A DNA stretch of 22,578 bases from Flavobacteriales bacterium (GTDB lineage: Bacteria > Bacteroidota > Bacteroidia > NS11-12g > UBA955): NCBI GenBank assembly GCA_947450405.1, contig CANFVI010000009.1, forward strand, positions 1-22,578, in the 5' to 3' direction. The position numbers and the translations under genes are program-made. Shown here piece by piece: positions 7,491 to 14,850 of this stretch. Numbering within the stretch: position 1 is the first letter of the stretch; each line of letters starts with the position of its first letter. The notes beneath the pieces were generated by a model. The model did no database searches. It saw only the letters and a program-made list of their open reading frames with translations, and had not been told where the DNA came from.

Positions 7491-7510
7491 TGTGAAATAG
7501 TTATTTCACA
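7491..7510 (-). repeat. 20-bp perfect palindrome at asd stop / DUF2452 leader
   Basis: TGTGAAATAGTTATTTCACA has nine-base arms around a two-base centre (in RNA, an 8-bp stem with a four-base loop). It spans the asd stop codon and ends 13 bases before the TTG proposed for DUF2452. It could act as an RNA hairpin affecting translation of DUF2452 or as a protein site. No T run follows, so it is not a standard terminator. Confidence 0.45.
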
Positions 7511-8493
7511 AATCCCTTTTTTACCAAATATTCTGCAATTTGTACTGCATTGGTTGCTGCACCTTTTCTTAGATTGTCTGATACTACCCACATATTCAAT
7601 GTGTTATCGCAAGAATTATCAATTCTTAGTCGTCCTACAAAAACTTCATCTTTGTCATGTGCTGTTAATGGCATTGGATATAGTAGTTTCGAAGGATCAT
7701 CTTGAAGGATAATTCCCTCAGAATGAGAAAGAATATTTCTGATTTCTGCTAAGTCAATTGGTAAATCAAACGTTGCATTGATACTTTCAGAATGCCCGCC
7801 CATTGTTGGAACTCTTACCGTTGTGGCCGTGATTTTCAAGTCGGGAAGATTCATAATTTTTTTGGTTTCAAGCATCATTTTTTGTTCTTCCTTGGTGTAT
7901 CCATCTTCTAGAAAAACATCAATATGAGGCAAAACATTCATGTCAATTTGATAAGGATAAACAGCATCAACAGAATTTCCTTGTCTTTCGTCCATCATTT
8001 GTTTCACTGCCTTTTGACCAGTACCAGTAACACTTTGGTAGGTGCTAACAACTACTCGTTTTAAATGATATTGAGCATGTAATGGTTTTAGCGCAACCAC
8101 CATTTGAATGGTAGAGCAATTCGGATTTGCAATGATATAATCTGTTTGAGTAATTGCATCAGCATTTACTTCAGGCACAACAAGAGGAGTGTTCTCTTGC
8201 ATTCTCCACGCACTAGAATTGTCAATAACAAATGTTTTGTTGGCAGCAAATTTTGGAGCCCATTCTAAAGATGTAGAACCACCAGCACTAAAAATAGCAA
8301 TTGCCGGCTTGGCGTCAATTGCATCTTGCATTGATTGTATCTTGTATGATTTTCCATTAAATGTAATTTCTTTCCCAATGCTTTTTTCAGAAGCAACTGG
8401 AATAAGTTCACTTACAGGAAAGTTTCGTTCAGCCAAAACTTGCAACATTTTAGACCCTACGAGACCGGTTGCGCCAACTACTGCAATTTTCAT
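7501..8493 (-). CDS. asd: Aspartate-semialdehyde dehydrogenase
   Basis: NADPH-dependent reduction of L-aspartyl-4-phosphate to aspartate semialdehyde, the branch-point step toward lysine/diaminopimelate, threonine and methionine. The 330-residue product has the N-terminal dinucleotide-binding loop VGATGLVG (6-13), FSAGGSTS, the nucleophile in ANPNCSTIQ (Cys126), SVTGTGQKAV, and the acid/base histidine in PTMGGHSE (His234). Length is normal. The ATG at 8493 shares its A with the TAA of the upstream small lipoprotein gene (TAATG), so translation is probably coupled. DUF2452 follows closely downstream. No aspartokinase gene is in the window. Identification is very secure. Confidence 0.97.
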   Translation of the reverse strand: MKIAVVGATGLVGSKMLQVLAERNFPVSELIPVASEKSIGKEITFNGKSYKIQSMQDAIDAKPAIAIFSAGGSTSLEWAPKFAANKTFVIDNSSAWRMQENTPLVVPEVNADAITQTDYIIANPNCSTIQMVVALKPLHAQYHLKRVVVSTYQSVTGTGQKAVKQMMDERQGNSVDAVYPYQIDMNVLPHIDVFLEDGYTKEEQKMMLETKKIMNLPDLKITATTVRVPTMGGHSESINATFDLPIDLAEIRNILSHSEGIILQDDPSKLLYPMPLTAHDKDEVFVGRLRIDNSCDNTLNMWVVSDNLRKGAATNAVQIAEYLVKKGFVK

Positions 8494-8732
8494 TATTTAG
8501 CCGGAATAACAATAGCTGAACCCGGTTTTGAGACTTCTGCTTTTTCTGGTTTCATGCTAACGCTATCTTTTGTTGTGGAATCGGCCATTAAGCTTTCAAA
8601 ATCATCTTCTTGTGTGTTTTTGTCGATGCTATCTTGTGCGGTTTTTTCTTGCTCGGTGTAAGCTGATTCATTTCCTCCGCAAGCTGTAAGTGCGAATAGC
8701 GCGATTGTCGATAAAAATAGAATTTTTTTCAT
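8493..8732 (-). CDS. Small predicted lipoprotein
   Basis: A 79-residue product with a clear lipoprotein signal (MKKILFLSTIALFALTACGG, lipobox Cys18). The mature part is short, polar and acidic (many Glu, Asp, Ser and Thr) and probably disordered. I recognise no domain. It lies four bases after the TrpF-like gene and overlaps the asd start by one base, so it is part of the same transcription unit. The gene is credible because of the signal peptide and tight spacing, but its role is unknown. Confidence 0.8.
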   Translation of the reverse strand: MKKILFLSTIALFALTACGGNESAYTEQEKTAQDSIDKNTQEDDFESLMADSTTKDSVSMKPEKAEVSKPGSAIVIPAK

Positions 8733-8736
8733 TATA

Positions 8737-9258
8737 TTATAATATTTCTAAGGTTTCAAAAAATTGGTTAAATAATTCGTAATCTTTTTTGCCCAGCTCT
8801 TGTTCAACACTACAATGCAAACTAATTGCTGCTGGTTCATTGTCTATAACCCATTTGGCGCTTTCTTCGTTGGGTTCATTAATATGGGTAATATGATTGA
8901 ATGCAACTTGGTGAAAGGGGCTATGCGACCACATATTTTCTGGGGCTGAAGTATTTCTGATAATCCAATCTAATTCAGGGTCGCTGAAAATCTCTTTTAA
9001 AGTTTGGTGAGCATCTTCATTGCATTCAATGCCATTAATTGGAAGTACATCGAACCAACTTTTTATTTTTAAGGGATTTGGTTCGCCGTAAATTTCTAGA
9101 ATCAATTTAGGTCCAGAACACCAACCAATAATTTGTTGTATTTTTTCTGGGGTAATGGCATACGACCCATCAATGGCAAAGCCTATCCATTCGGCCATAA
9201 CTGCCGATGCATAGCGGGCATCACCCAAATCTTGAATATGATTGAATTTTATTTTCAT
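8737..9258 (-). CDS. Degenerate phosphoribosylanthranilate isomerase (TrpF)-like protein
   Basis: A 173-residue soluble protein that resembles TrpF, the TIM-barrel isomerase of tryptophan synthesis, but looks inactive. Shared pattern: MKIK start, D-A-x-x-A (DARYASAVMAEWIGFA), the helix ITPEKIQQIIGW, and a C-terminal SVEQELGKKDYELFNQFFETL that parallels the TrpF SSGVE...G.KD...I..F stretch. Differences: the catalytic Cys of the TrpF K-I-C-G motif is Asn in KIKFNHI, the phosphate-binding SSG is replaced by LHC, and the protein is about 30 residues shorter than usual. I infer a TrpF-fold pseudoenzyme or a protein with a new substrate; a distant unrelated TIM barrel cannot be excluded. It is the first gene of the cluster with the small lipoprotein, asd and DUF2452. 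Its ATG follows directly on the terminator of the E2 gene. Confidence 0.65.
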   Translation of the reverse strand: MKIKFNHIQDLGDARYASAVMAEWIGFAIDGSYAITPEKIQQIIGWCSGPKLILEIYGEPNPLKIKSWFDVLPINGIECNEDAHQTLKEIFSDPELDWIIRNTSAPENMWSHSPFHQVAFNHITHINEPNEESAKWVIDNEPAAISLHCSVEQELGKKDYELFNQFFETLEIL

Positions 9259-9263
9259 GACAT

Positions 9264-9289
9264 AAAAAAGGCTGCCTCTGGCAGCCTTT
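9264..9289 (-). terminator. Intrinsic terminator after the E2 gene
   Basis: AAAGGCTGCC and GGCAGCCTTT form a 10-bp stem with a three-base loop (arms 9267-9276 and 9280-9289). On the minus strand the stem is followed directly by a run of T. It begins four bases after the E2 stop codon. Its T run ends five bases before the ATG of the TrpF-like gene, leaving no room for a normal leader. Confidence 0.85.
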
Positions 9290-9293
9290 CAAA

Positions 9294-10517
9294 TTATACG
9301 AGTAATTTAACTGGCTCCTCTAAATATTCTCTCACCGTTTTCAAGAAATCGGCACCCATTGTACCGTCTACTACTCTGTGGTCACAACTTAATGTAACCT
9401 TCATGGTTTTGACAATTTTTATTTCTCCGTTTACAACGCCAACACCTTCTTTTACTGTACCTACAGCTAAGATACAAGCATCTGGCGGATTGATAATTGC
9501 AGTAAATTCATCAATGCCATACATGCCTAAATTGCTTATGGTAAATGTATTTCCAGCCCAATCTTGAGGTTGTAATTTCTTTTCTTTTGCTTTTTTGCCG
9601 TAAGTTTTGATTTCAGAACTAATTTGATTTAATCCTTTTTGGTCTGCAAAACGAACAACTGGCACTAACAATCCATCTTCAACTGCCATAGCCACACCAA
9701 TATGAATGTGGTTATTATATCTGATTTTTGTACCTAACCAACTTGAGTTAATATTTGGATGCTTTCTAAGTGCAACAGCGCAAGCTTTTACAACCAAATC
9801 GTTCATTGAAATTTTAACTTCGCTCACTTGGTTCATTTGTTCTCTTGCTGCCACTGCTTTATCCATATTAATTTCTACGGTTAAGTAGAAATGTGGTGCA
9901 GTAAATTTACTTTCACTTAAACGTGCGGCAATGGTTTTTCTCATTTGCGACACATTTACTTCTGTGAAACTCTCTTGGCCCATTGGAGCAGCGCTCACAG
10001 CTGCAGTAGTTACCGGAGCAGATGAAGCATTTTCAAGATCTTTTTTAACAATTCTACCATTTTCACCAGAACCAACTACGCTAGAAAGATTAATGCCTTT
10101 ATCTTCAGCTATTTTCTTTGCCAAAGGACTAGCTTTGAGTCTTTCATCGTTTGTTACATTTGCAGAAACGGGAGCAATTGCTGAAACATTGTTTCCGGTA
10201 GCAGCAGGAGTTACCTCAGGTGTTGCAGTTGCAACAGGAGCTGATGTTTTGTTTGCGAGGAGAGTCTGAAAGTCTTCTCCAGGAGCACCCACAACAGCAA
10301 TTGCGCCATCAACCGGAACAGCATTGCCTTCTTCAACAATTAAATGAAGTACAGTACCCTTGGCATATACTTCCATATCCATTGTTGCCTTGTCGGTTTC
10401 TACTTCCGCAAGAATATCACCACTTTTTACAGTATCACCCACTTTTACATTCCAACGCACAATGACACCTTCGGTCATTGTATCGCTCATTTTGGGTAGT
10501 GTAATTATTTCAGCCAT
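9294..10517 (-). CDS. pdhC: Dihydrolipoamide acetyltransferase (E2) of pyruvate dehydrogenase complex
   Basis: Core subunit of a 2-oxoacid dehydrogenase complex, most likely pyruvate dehydrogenase; it transfers the acetyl group from lipoate to CoA. From the ATG at 10517 the 407-residue product has one lipoyl domain (about 2-78, with lipoyl-lysine Lys43 in ETDKATMDM), an Ala/Pro/Thr-rich linker, a peripheral-subunit-binding domain (about 127-162, ASPLAKKIAEDKGINL and GSGENGRIVKKDL) and the acetyltransferase domain (about 185-407) with the catalytic DHRVVDG (His380, Asp384). A frame extending to 10706 is rejected: it runs into thyA on the other strand and its first 63 residues look like no lipoyl protein. 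E1 and E3 genes are not in the window. Pyruvate specificity is inferred from the domain plan. Confidence 0.93.
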   Translation of the reverse strand: MAEIITLPKMSDTMTEGVIVRWNVKVGDTVKSGDILAEVETDKATMDMEVYAKGTVLHLIVEEGNAVPVDGAIAVVGAPGEDFQTLLANKTSAPVATATPEVTPAATGNNVSAIAPVSANVTNDERLKASPLAKKIAEDKGINLSSVVGSGENGRIVKKDLENASSAPVTTAAVSAAPMGQESFTEVNVSQMRKTIAARLSESKFTAPHFYLTVEINMDKAVAAREQMNQVSEVKISMNDLVVKACAVALRKHPNINSSWLGTKIRYNNHIHIGVAMAVEDGLLVPVVRFADQKGLNQISSEIKTYGKKAKEKKLQPQDWAGNTFTISNLGMYGIDEFTAIINPPDACILAVGTVKEGVGVVNGEIKIVKTMKVTLSCDHRVVDGTMGADFLKTVREYLEEPVKLLV

Positions 10518-10539
10518 TTTATAATCGTTAAACGAACCA

Positions 10540-10547
10540 CAAAAATA
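10540..10547 (-). promoter_or_regulatory. Putative E2-gene -7 box (TATTTTTG)
   Basis: On the minus strand TATTTTTG matches TAnnTTTG exactly, 22 bases before the E2 ATG. It lies back to back with the thyA box in the 84-bp divergent intergenic region. No clear -33 element is visible. Confidence 0.5.
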
Positions 10548-10571
10548 ATACTTTTTTTGGGGACATTTGTT

Positions 10572-10579
10572 TAATTTTG
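10572..10579 (+). promoter_or_regulatory. Putative thyA -7 box (TAATTTTG)
   Basis: Exact TAnnTTTG match ending 22 bases before the thyA ATG at 10602, in the divergent region shared with the E2 gene. No -33 TTG lies at the expected 17-23 base spacing. Confidence 0.5.
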
Positions 10580-10601
10580 TAACAGAATTTTTGCCAATCC
10601 A

Positions 10602-11402
10602 ATGGAAACAAACCAATATGAGAATTTTTTGCGCCATGTTTTGGCAAATGGTACCAGAAAAACCGACCGAACTGGAACAGGAACAATAAGTGTTTTTGGC
10701 GGGCAATTAAGGTTTAATTTGGCCGATGGATTTCCATTAATCACCACTAAAAAGGTGCATTTGAAAAGTATCATTTATGAACTTTTGTGGTTTTTAAAAG
10801 GCGAAACCAATACAGCTTACTTAAAAGAACATGGCGTGAGTATATGGGACGAATGGGCCAGTGAAAATGGTGAATTGGGTCCTGTATACGGCAAGCAATG
10901 GAGATCATGGGAAGCCAAAGACGGTAAAATTATTGACCAAATTTCTGAGGCAATTCAATTGATAAAAAATAGTCCTGATAGCCGTAGAATTATTGTAAAT
11001 GCATGGAATGTAGGGGAATTAGACCAGATGGCGTTAATGCCTTGTCATACAATGTTCCAATTTTATGTGGCCGATGGCAAATTAAGTTGTCAATTGTATC
11101 AACGAAGTGCTGATCTTTTTTTGGGAGTTCCTTTTAATATTGCGAGTTATGCGCTTTTAACCATGATGATGGCCCAAGTTTGTAACTTAGGTTTGGGTGA
11201 TTTTGTGCATACTTTTGGCGATGCACATATTTATACCAACCACTTAGAGCAGGTGAATTTGCAACTTTCTAGGGAGGCAAAACCTTATCCGAAAATGATT
11301 CTCAATACAGATATCAAAGATATTTTTAATTTTAACTTCTCTGATTTTACTGTTGAGGGATATGAACCGTGGCCTGCAATTAAGGCACCTGTTGCCATAT
11401 AA
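10602..11402 (+). CDS. thyA: Thymidylate synthase
   Basis: Converts dUMP and 5,10-methylene-tetrahydrofolate to dTMP and dihydrofolate, the de novo source of DNA thymine. The 266-residue product has the normal length and motifs of the ThyA family: RTGTGTISVFG near the N-terminus, ELLWFLKGETN, the nucleophile in MALMPCHTMFQFYV (Cys148), LYQRSADLFLGVPFNIASYA, and HTFGDAHIYTNHLEQV. The start at 10602 (METNQYENFLRHVL) fits family length. It is divergent from the E2 gene. Its usual partner folA is not in the window. An imperfect hairpin with a T-rich tail (11449-11489) may end its transcript. Identification is very secure. Confidence 0.98.
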   Translation: METNQYENFLRHVLANGTRKTDRTGTGTISVFGGQLRFNLADGFPLITTKKVHLKSIIYELLWFLKGETNTAYLKEHGVSIWDEWASENGELGPVYGKQWRSWEAKDGKIIDQISEAIQLIKNSPDSRRIIVNAWNVGELDQMALMPCHTMFQFYVADGKLSCQLYQRSADLFLGVPFNIASYALLTMMMAQVCNLGLGDFVHTFGDAHIYTNHLEQVNLQLSREAKPYPKMILNTDIKDIFNFNFSDFTVEGYEPWPAIKAPVAI

Positions 11403-11448
11403 TTTGCGATTTCTGCAATTTATTTTCCGATTTTATTCAACTACGATT

Positions 11449-11480
11449 TTGATTTTGAAATGGTTTATTTTCGAAATCAA
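11449..11480. repeat. 12-bp imperfect inverted repeat between thyA and TonB receptor gene
   Basis: TTGATTTTGAAA (11449-11460) and TTTCGAAATCAA (11469-11480) are inverted copies with one mismatch (G-T) and an eight-base loop. Read on the plus strand the arm is followed by a T-rich stretch, so it may be a weak thyA terminator. It also covers the region just upstream of the TATTTTTG box of the receptor gene, where an operator or -33 element would lie. Either role is possible. Confidence 0.45.
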
Positions 11481-11481
11481 C

Positions 11482-11489
11482 TATTTTTG
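11482..11489 (+). promoter_or_regulatory. Putative TonB-receptor gene -7 box (TATTTTTG)
   Basis: Exact TAnnTTTG match whose last base is only six positions before the A of the ATG at 11495. A TTG at 11455-11457 is 24 bases upstream, slightly beyond normal spacing. If used, the transcript would be nearly leaderless. Confidence 0.45.
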
Positions 11490-11494
11490 TGTTG

Positions 11495-13882
11495 ATGATT
11501 AAGTTTGTTTTACGCAAAGCAATAATATTAGTTGCATTGTTTCAATTTGCTTCAGTGGGTAAAGCCCAACAATTGGTTAGTATTTCTGGGTATATAACAG
11601 AGAAGTCAACCGGAGAAATGTTGGGTGGAGTTGCCATTGCACTGTATCCATCGAGATACAGCACAAGTAGTAATTCTTATGGATTTTATTCAATTTCTGT
11701 TCGTAAAAACATACCACAGAAAATTTATTATAGATTTCCTGGTTTTCAACTTGATAGTTTTATTTGGTCAGCAAATACGGATACTTCATTTTCTGTTGGA
11801 TTGGTTTTGATGCAGCAAGGAGAAGATGGTTTTGAAAAAATCAAAGAGGTTGAAATAGTATCTAAAAAATCTACCATTGCCGATAAGGTTGAAATGAGTA
11901 AAATTGACATACCTATCAATCAGATAAAAGAAATTCCAGCATTATTGGGTGAAAAGGATGTAATGAAAGTGATTCAGTTACTTCCAGGAGTTCAAAAAGG
12001 CGGTGAAGGACAAAGTGGTATTTACGTTCGTGGAGGTGGCCCAGATCAAAATTTAATTATTCTTGATGAAGCAATTGTTTATAATGCGAGTCATTTGTTT
12101 GGATTCTTTTCTGTTTTTAATGGTGATGCACTTCGTTCTGTAGAGCTTACAAAAGGCGGATTTCCTGCAAGGTATGGTGGTCGATTGTCAAGTGTAATTG
12201 ATTTAAACATGAAAGAGGGTAATAACCAAAAGTTTACTGGAGAATTGGGTGTAGGAATATTAAGTTCTCGTTTTACTTTAGAAGGACCCATAAAAAAAGG
12301 AAAAAGTTCTTTTATGGTATCTGGCAGGAGAACATATATAGATGTTTTGGCTCAACCTTTAATAATGGCTGTGAGCGATGGGAATAATGGAGGTTATTAT
12401 TTCTATGACATGAACGCAAAATACAATTATATAATTTCTGATAAAGATAAATTATTTATAAGCGGTTATTTTGGCCGCGATAGATTCTATGCTTCTGACA
12501 ATTCTTTTAACCATAAAAATGAATTTAGTTTTGGTTGGGGAAATAGAACTATGACAGGCAGATGGAATCATCAGTTTACACCACGATTATTTTCGAATTT
12601 ATCATTGATTTATAGTCATTATGATTTAACAATTGGCGCCACTGATGAATCGGTAAAAGAGAAATTTGAATTAAGTTATAGTAGCACTATCAATGATTAC
12701 GGAATAAAATATGATTTTGACTGGCGCCCAATTCCAAACCACTTACTTCGCTTTGGTTTGTCATCTATAAATCACAACTTTAGTCCTAGCGCAATGGTTT
12801 TCAAAGTGGGTACTACGGATCTTTTTAATAAGTCTGTTGAAATAATTAAAACACTTGAAAGTGGTATTTACATAGAAGATCAAATAAAAATTGACGAAAT
12901 TAAAATAATGCCTAGTTTAAGAATTAGCCATTATTTGGTGGGCAATAAGACAATAGTAAATCCAGAACCGCGTTTATCATTTTCATACAATTTATCAAAA
13001 GACAAAGCAATAAAATTTGCATATTCTTTAATGAATCAGTATATGCATTTATTGAGCAGTTCTGGAATAAGCTTGCCAACAGATTTGTGGGTACCAGCAA
13101 CTGAAAATTTAAAGCCAATGAAGAGTGAGCAATTTGCATTGGGTTTTGCTAAAGATTTTAAGGGAGGAATAAGTTTGAATATTGAGGGATATTATAAAAC
13201 AATGCAAAATATGCTTCAATACAAGAATGGGAGTTCCTCGTTTTTGTCAGACAATTTAGATCCTTCGGCAACCGCCGATTCGAGAAGCTGGGAGCAATTG
13301 GTAACATCGGGAAAGGGAACAAGCTATGGAACAGAATTGTTTTTGCAGAAACAAATGGGTCAATTTAGTGGTTGGATAGGCTATACTTTGAGTTGGACAA
13401 CCTTACAATTTGATGATTTGAATGGAGGAAAACCATTTTATGCTAAATATGACCGACGTCATGATATTTCATTGGTTGGCATATATAAAATAGACAAGAG
13501 AATGTCAATTTCTGCAACTTGGGTTTATGGCACTGGTAACGCGATTTCAATTCCTCAAGGGACAATGGTTGCAAATTCTCATCAAATGTCAAACTATCCC
13601 GCAATTTGGAATCCAAACTTTAATTCTTCCAATTCTCAAATTGATTTTGGAGCAAGGAATAGTTTTAGAATGGAACCATATCACAGATTAGATATTGGCG
13701 TTCGATATAGTACACCATTGAAAAGGGGGACAAGGACATGGGAATTTAGTTTGTACAATGCCTATAACAGATCCAATCCATATTTTTATTTTGGAGGCAA
13801 TGTTGATGGGGTAAATTTATTGAGGAAAATAACCTTATTTCCTGTAATACCTTCACTAAGTTGGTCGTTTAAATTTAAATAA
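11495..13882 (+). CDS. TonB-dependent outer-membrane receptor with N-terminal carboxypeptidase-regulatory-like domain
   Basis: Outer-membrane beta-barrel transporter driven by TonB; substrate unknown. From the ATG at 11495 the 795-residue product has a signal peptide (about 1-24, ending GKAQ), a carboxypeptidase-D-regulatory-like domain (about 28-115, starting ISGYITEKSTGEMLGG), a plug domain (about 130-245, with LPGVQKGGEGQSGIYVRGG, DEAIVYNASHLFGFF and GGFPARYGGRLSSVID), and a barrel rich in alternating aromatic strands to the C-terminus (FPVIPSLSWSFKFK, ending in an aromatic-rich strand). The longer frame begins at a GTG inside the promoter box, so ATG 11495 is preferred. A DUF4249 lipoprotein gene follows after 21 bases, a pairing common in Bacteroidota that resembles SusC/SusD organisation. 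Family secure. Confidence 0.93.
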   Translation: MIKFVLRKAIILVALFQFASVGKAQQLVSISGYITEKSTGEMLGGVAIALYPSRYSTSSNSYGFYSISVRKNIPQKIYYRFPGFQLDSFIWSANTDTSFSVGLVLMQQGEDGFEKIKEVEIVSKKSTIADKVEMSKIDIPINQIKEIPALLGEKDVMKVIQLLPGVQKGGEGQSGIYVRGGGPDQNLIILDEAIVYNASHLFGFFSVFNGDALRSVELTKGGFPARYGGRLSSVIDLNMKEGNNQKFTGELGVGILSSRFTLEGPIKKGKSSFMVSGRRTYIDVLAQPLIMAVSDGNNGGYYFYDMNAKYNYIISDKDKLFISGYFGRDRFYASDNSFNHKNEFSFGWGNRTMTGRWNHQFTPRLFSNLSLIYSHYDLTIGATDESVKEKFELSYSSTINDYGIKYDFDWRPIPNHLLRFGLSSINHNFSPSAMVFKVGTTDLFNKSVEIIKTLESGIYIEDQIKIDEIKIMPSLRISHYLVGNKTIVNPEPRLSFSYNLSKDKAIKFAYSLMNQYMHLLSSSGISLPTDLWVPATENLKPMKSEQFALGFAKDFKGGISLNIEGYYKTMQNMLQYKNGSSSFLSDNLDPSATADSRSWEQLVTSGKGTSYGTELFLQKQMGQFSGWIGYTLSWTTLQFDDLNGGKPFYAKYDRRHDISLVGIYKIDKRMSISATWVYGTGNAISIPQGTMVANSHQMSNYPAIWNPNFNSSNSQIDFGARNSFRMEPYHRLDIGVRYSTPLKRGTRTWEFSLYNAYNRSNPYFYFGGNVDGVNLLRKITLFPVIPSLSWSFKFK

Positions 13883-13903
13883 ATTAATAGTCAAAAGAAT
13901 TTT

Positions 13904-14809
13904 ATGAAAAACAAAATTTTAACTATCGGAATACTGTCTTTATTTACATTGATAATTTCATCATGCGAAAGAACCGCATTAGTTGAACCACCGGTTTTCG
14001 TTAAAAAACCTGTCATTATGTGTTTGATTTCGCCAAAGAGTGAATACATATATGCACAGTTAAGTTATACTAAACCATATTGGGGTGTTTCTGCAAATCA
14101 GCCAGATGAATATATTCTAGATGCACAAGTTGAATTAGTTGATTTAACTGTTGCGAATTCAATAAAATTATCTCTAAATTCTACAAATGGGGTGTATCGA
14201 GCTGATACAACGAGTTTTCAAATTACTTCACTTCATAGTTATAAAATTATTGTTACCCTTGCAAATGGAAAAGTGTATTATGCAACTTCACAAGTACCGC
14301 CAAAACCAGATTTGTCTAAATTGAAAATGACATATTATGAATTTGGTACATCAAATGATATAGGTTCTGGACCCACAGGTGGCATGTATTCTGAAACCCC
14401 ATTGTTGCAGAATTTTCAATATACTGGTAATTTAAGTACTAACTTTTATGCATCTATGCAAGTTGTTGACTCTATTGAAAATAAGTTTCAAATAGCACAA
14501 GAAGTTGTATTTAAACAAGATGTAAATAGCAGTATTATTCAAGGGAGCAATTCAGGGGTGATTAATATTTTCAATAACCAAAGCGTATTTGCTGAAGATG
14601 CACCATTGAAATTGATATCTGTTCAAGGTGCGTTTTATACAATGGATAAAGCGTATGCAGAATTTTATAAAACCCAAGAATTTTATGCTGGAGGTGCTGA
14701 TCCAAGTCCATTTTCAGAGCCGCTTGTTTTGTCAACCAACTTTTCAGATGGGGCAATCGGCGTATTCGGTTCCTATGATTTTGAAAAAGGCTCTATTTAT
14801 CATCGTTAA
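13904..14809 (+). CDS. DUF4249 family lipoprotein
   Basis: A 301-residue predicted outer-membrane lipoprotein with signal peptide MKNKILTIGILSLFTLIISS and lipobox Cys21. From memory it matches DUF4249: after the Cys comes a short linker, then the strand pattern KKPVIMCLISP, a segment on attribute values (DAQVELVDLTVANSIKL), YKIIVTLANGKVYYATSQVP, and the C-terminal signature GAIGVFGSYDF. Members of this family are usually encoded next to TonB-dependent receptors, as here, and are assumed to act as a surface partner. The length is somewhat under the usual 350 or more, but both ends look intact. Ligand unknown. It converges with the arginase-like gene 41 bp downstream, and no terminator hairpin is visible in that gap. 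Confidence 0.85.
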   Translation: MKNKILTIGILSLFTLIISSCERTALVEPPVFVKKPVIMCLISPKSEYIYAQLSYTKPYWGVSANQPDEYILDAQVELVDLTVANSIKLSLNSTNGVYRADTTSFQITSLHSYKIIVTLANGKVYYATSQVPPKPDLSKLKMTYYEFGTSNDIGSGPTGGMYSETPLLQNFQYTGNLSTNFYASMQVVDSIENKFQIAQEVVFKQDVNSSIIQGSNSGVINIFNNQSVFAEDAPLKLISVQGAFYTMDKAYAEFYKTQEFYAGGADPSPFSEPLVLSTNFSDGAIGVFGSYDFEKGSIYHR

Positions 14810-14850
14810 TGATGTTAAATATTAGCGGCAATAATCCTACACAAAATCAA

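Noticed and set aside
7491..7510. TGTGA...TCACA palindrome resembling a CRP site
   Set aside because: The half-sites are separated by 10 bases rather than the 6 of the CRP consensus. It spans the asd stop codon, and a classical CRP regulon is not expected in Bacteroidota.
7478..7591. Upstream part of the DUF2452 open frame
   Set aside because: This part is the out-of-frame end of asd and does not resemble DUF2452.
10518..10706. N-terminal extension of the E2 open frame
   Set aside because: It overlaps thyA on the other strand, has no lipoyl-domain resemblance, and the ATG at 10517 directly begins the conserved MAEIITLPKMSDTM segment.
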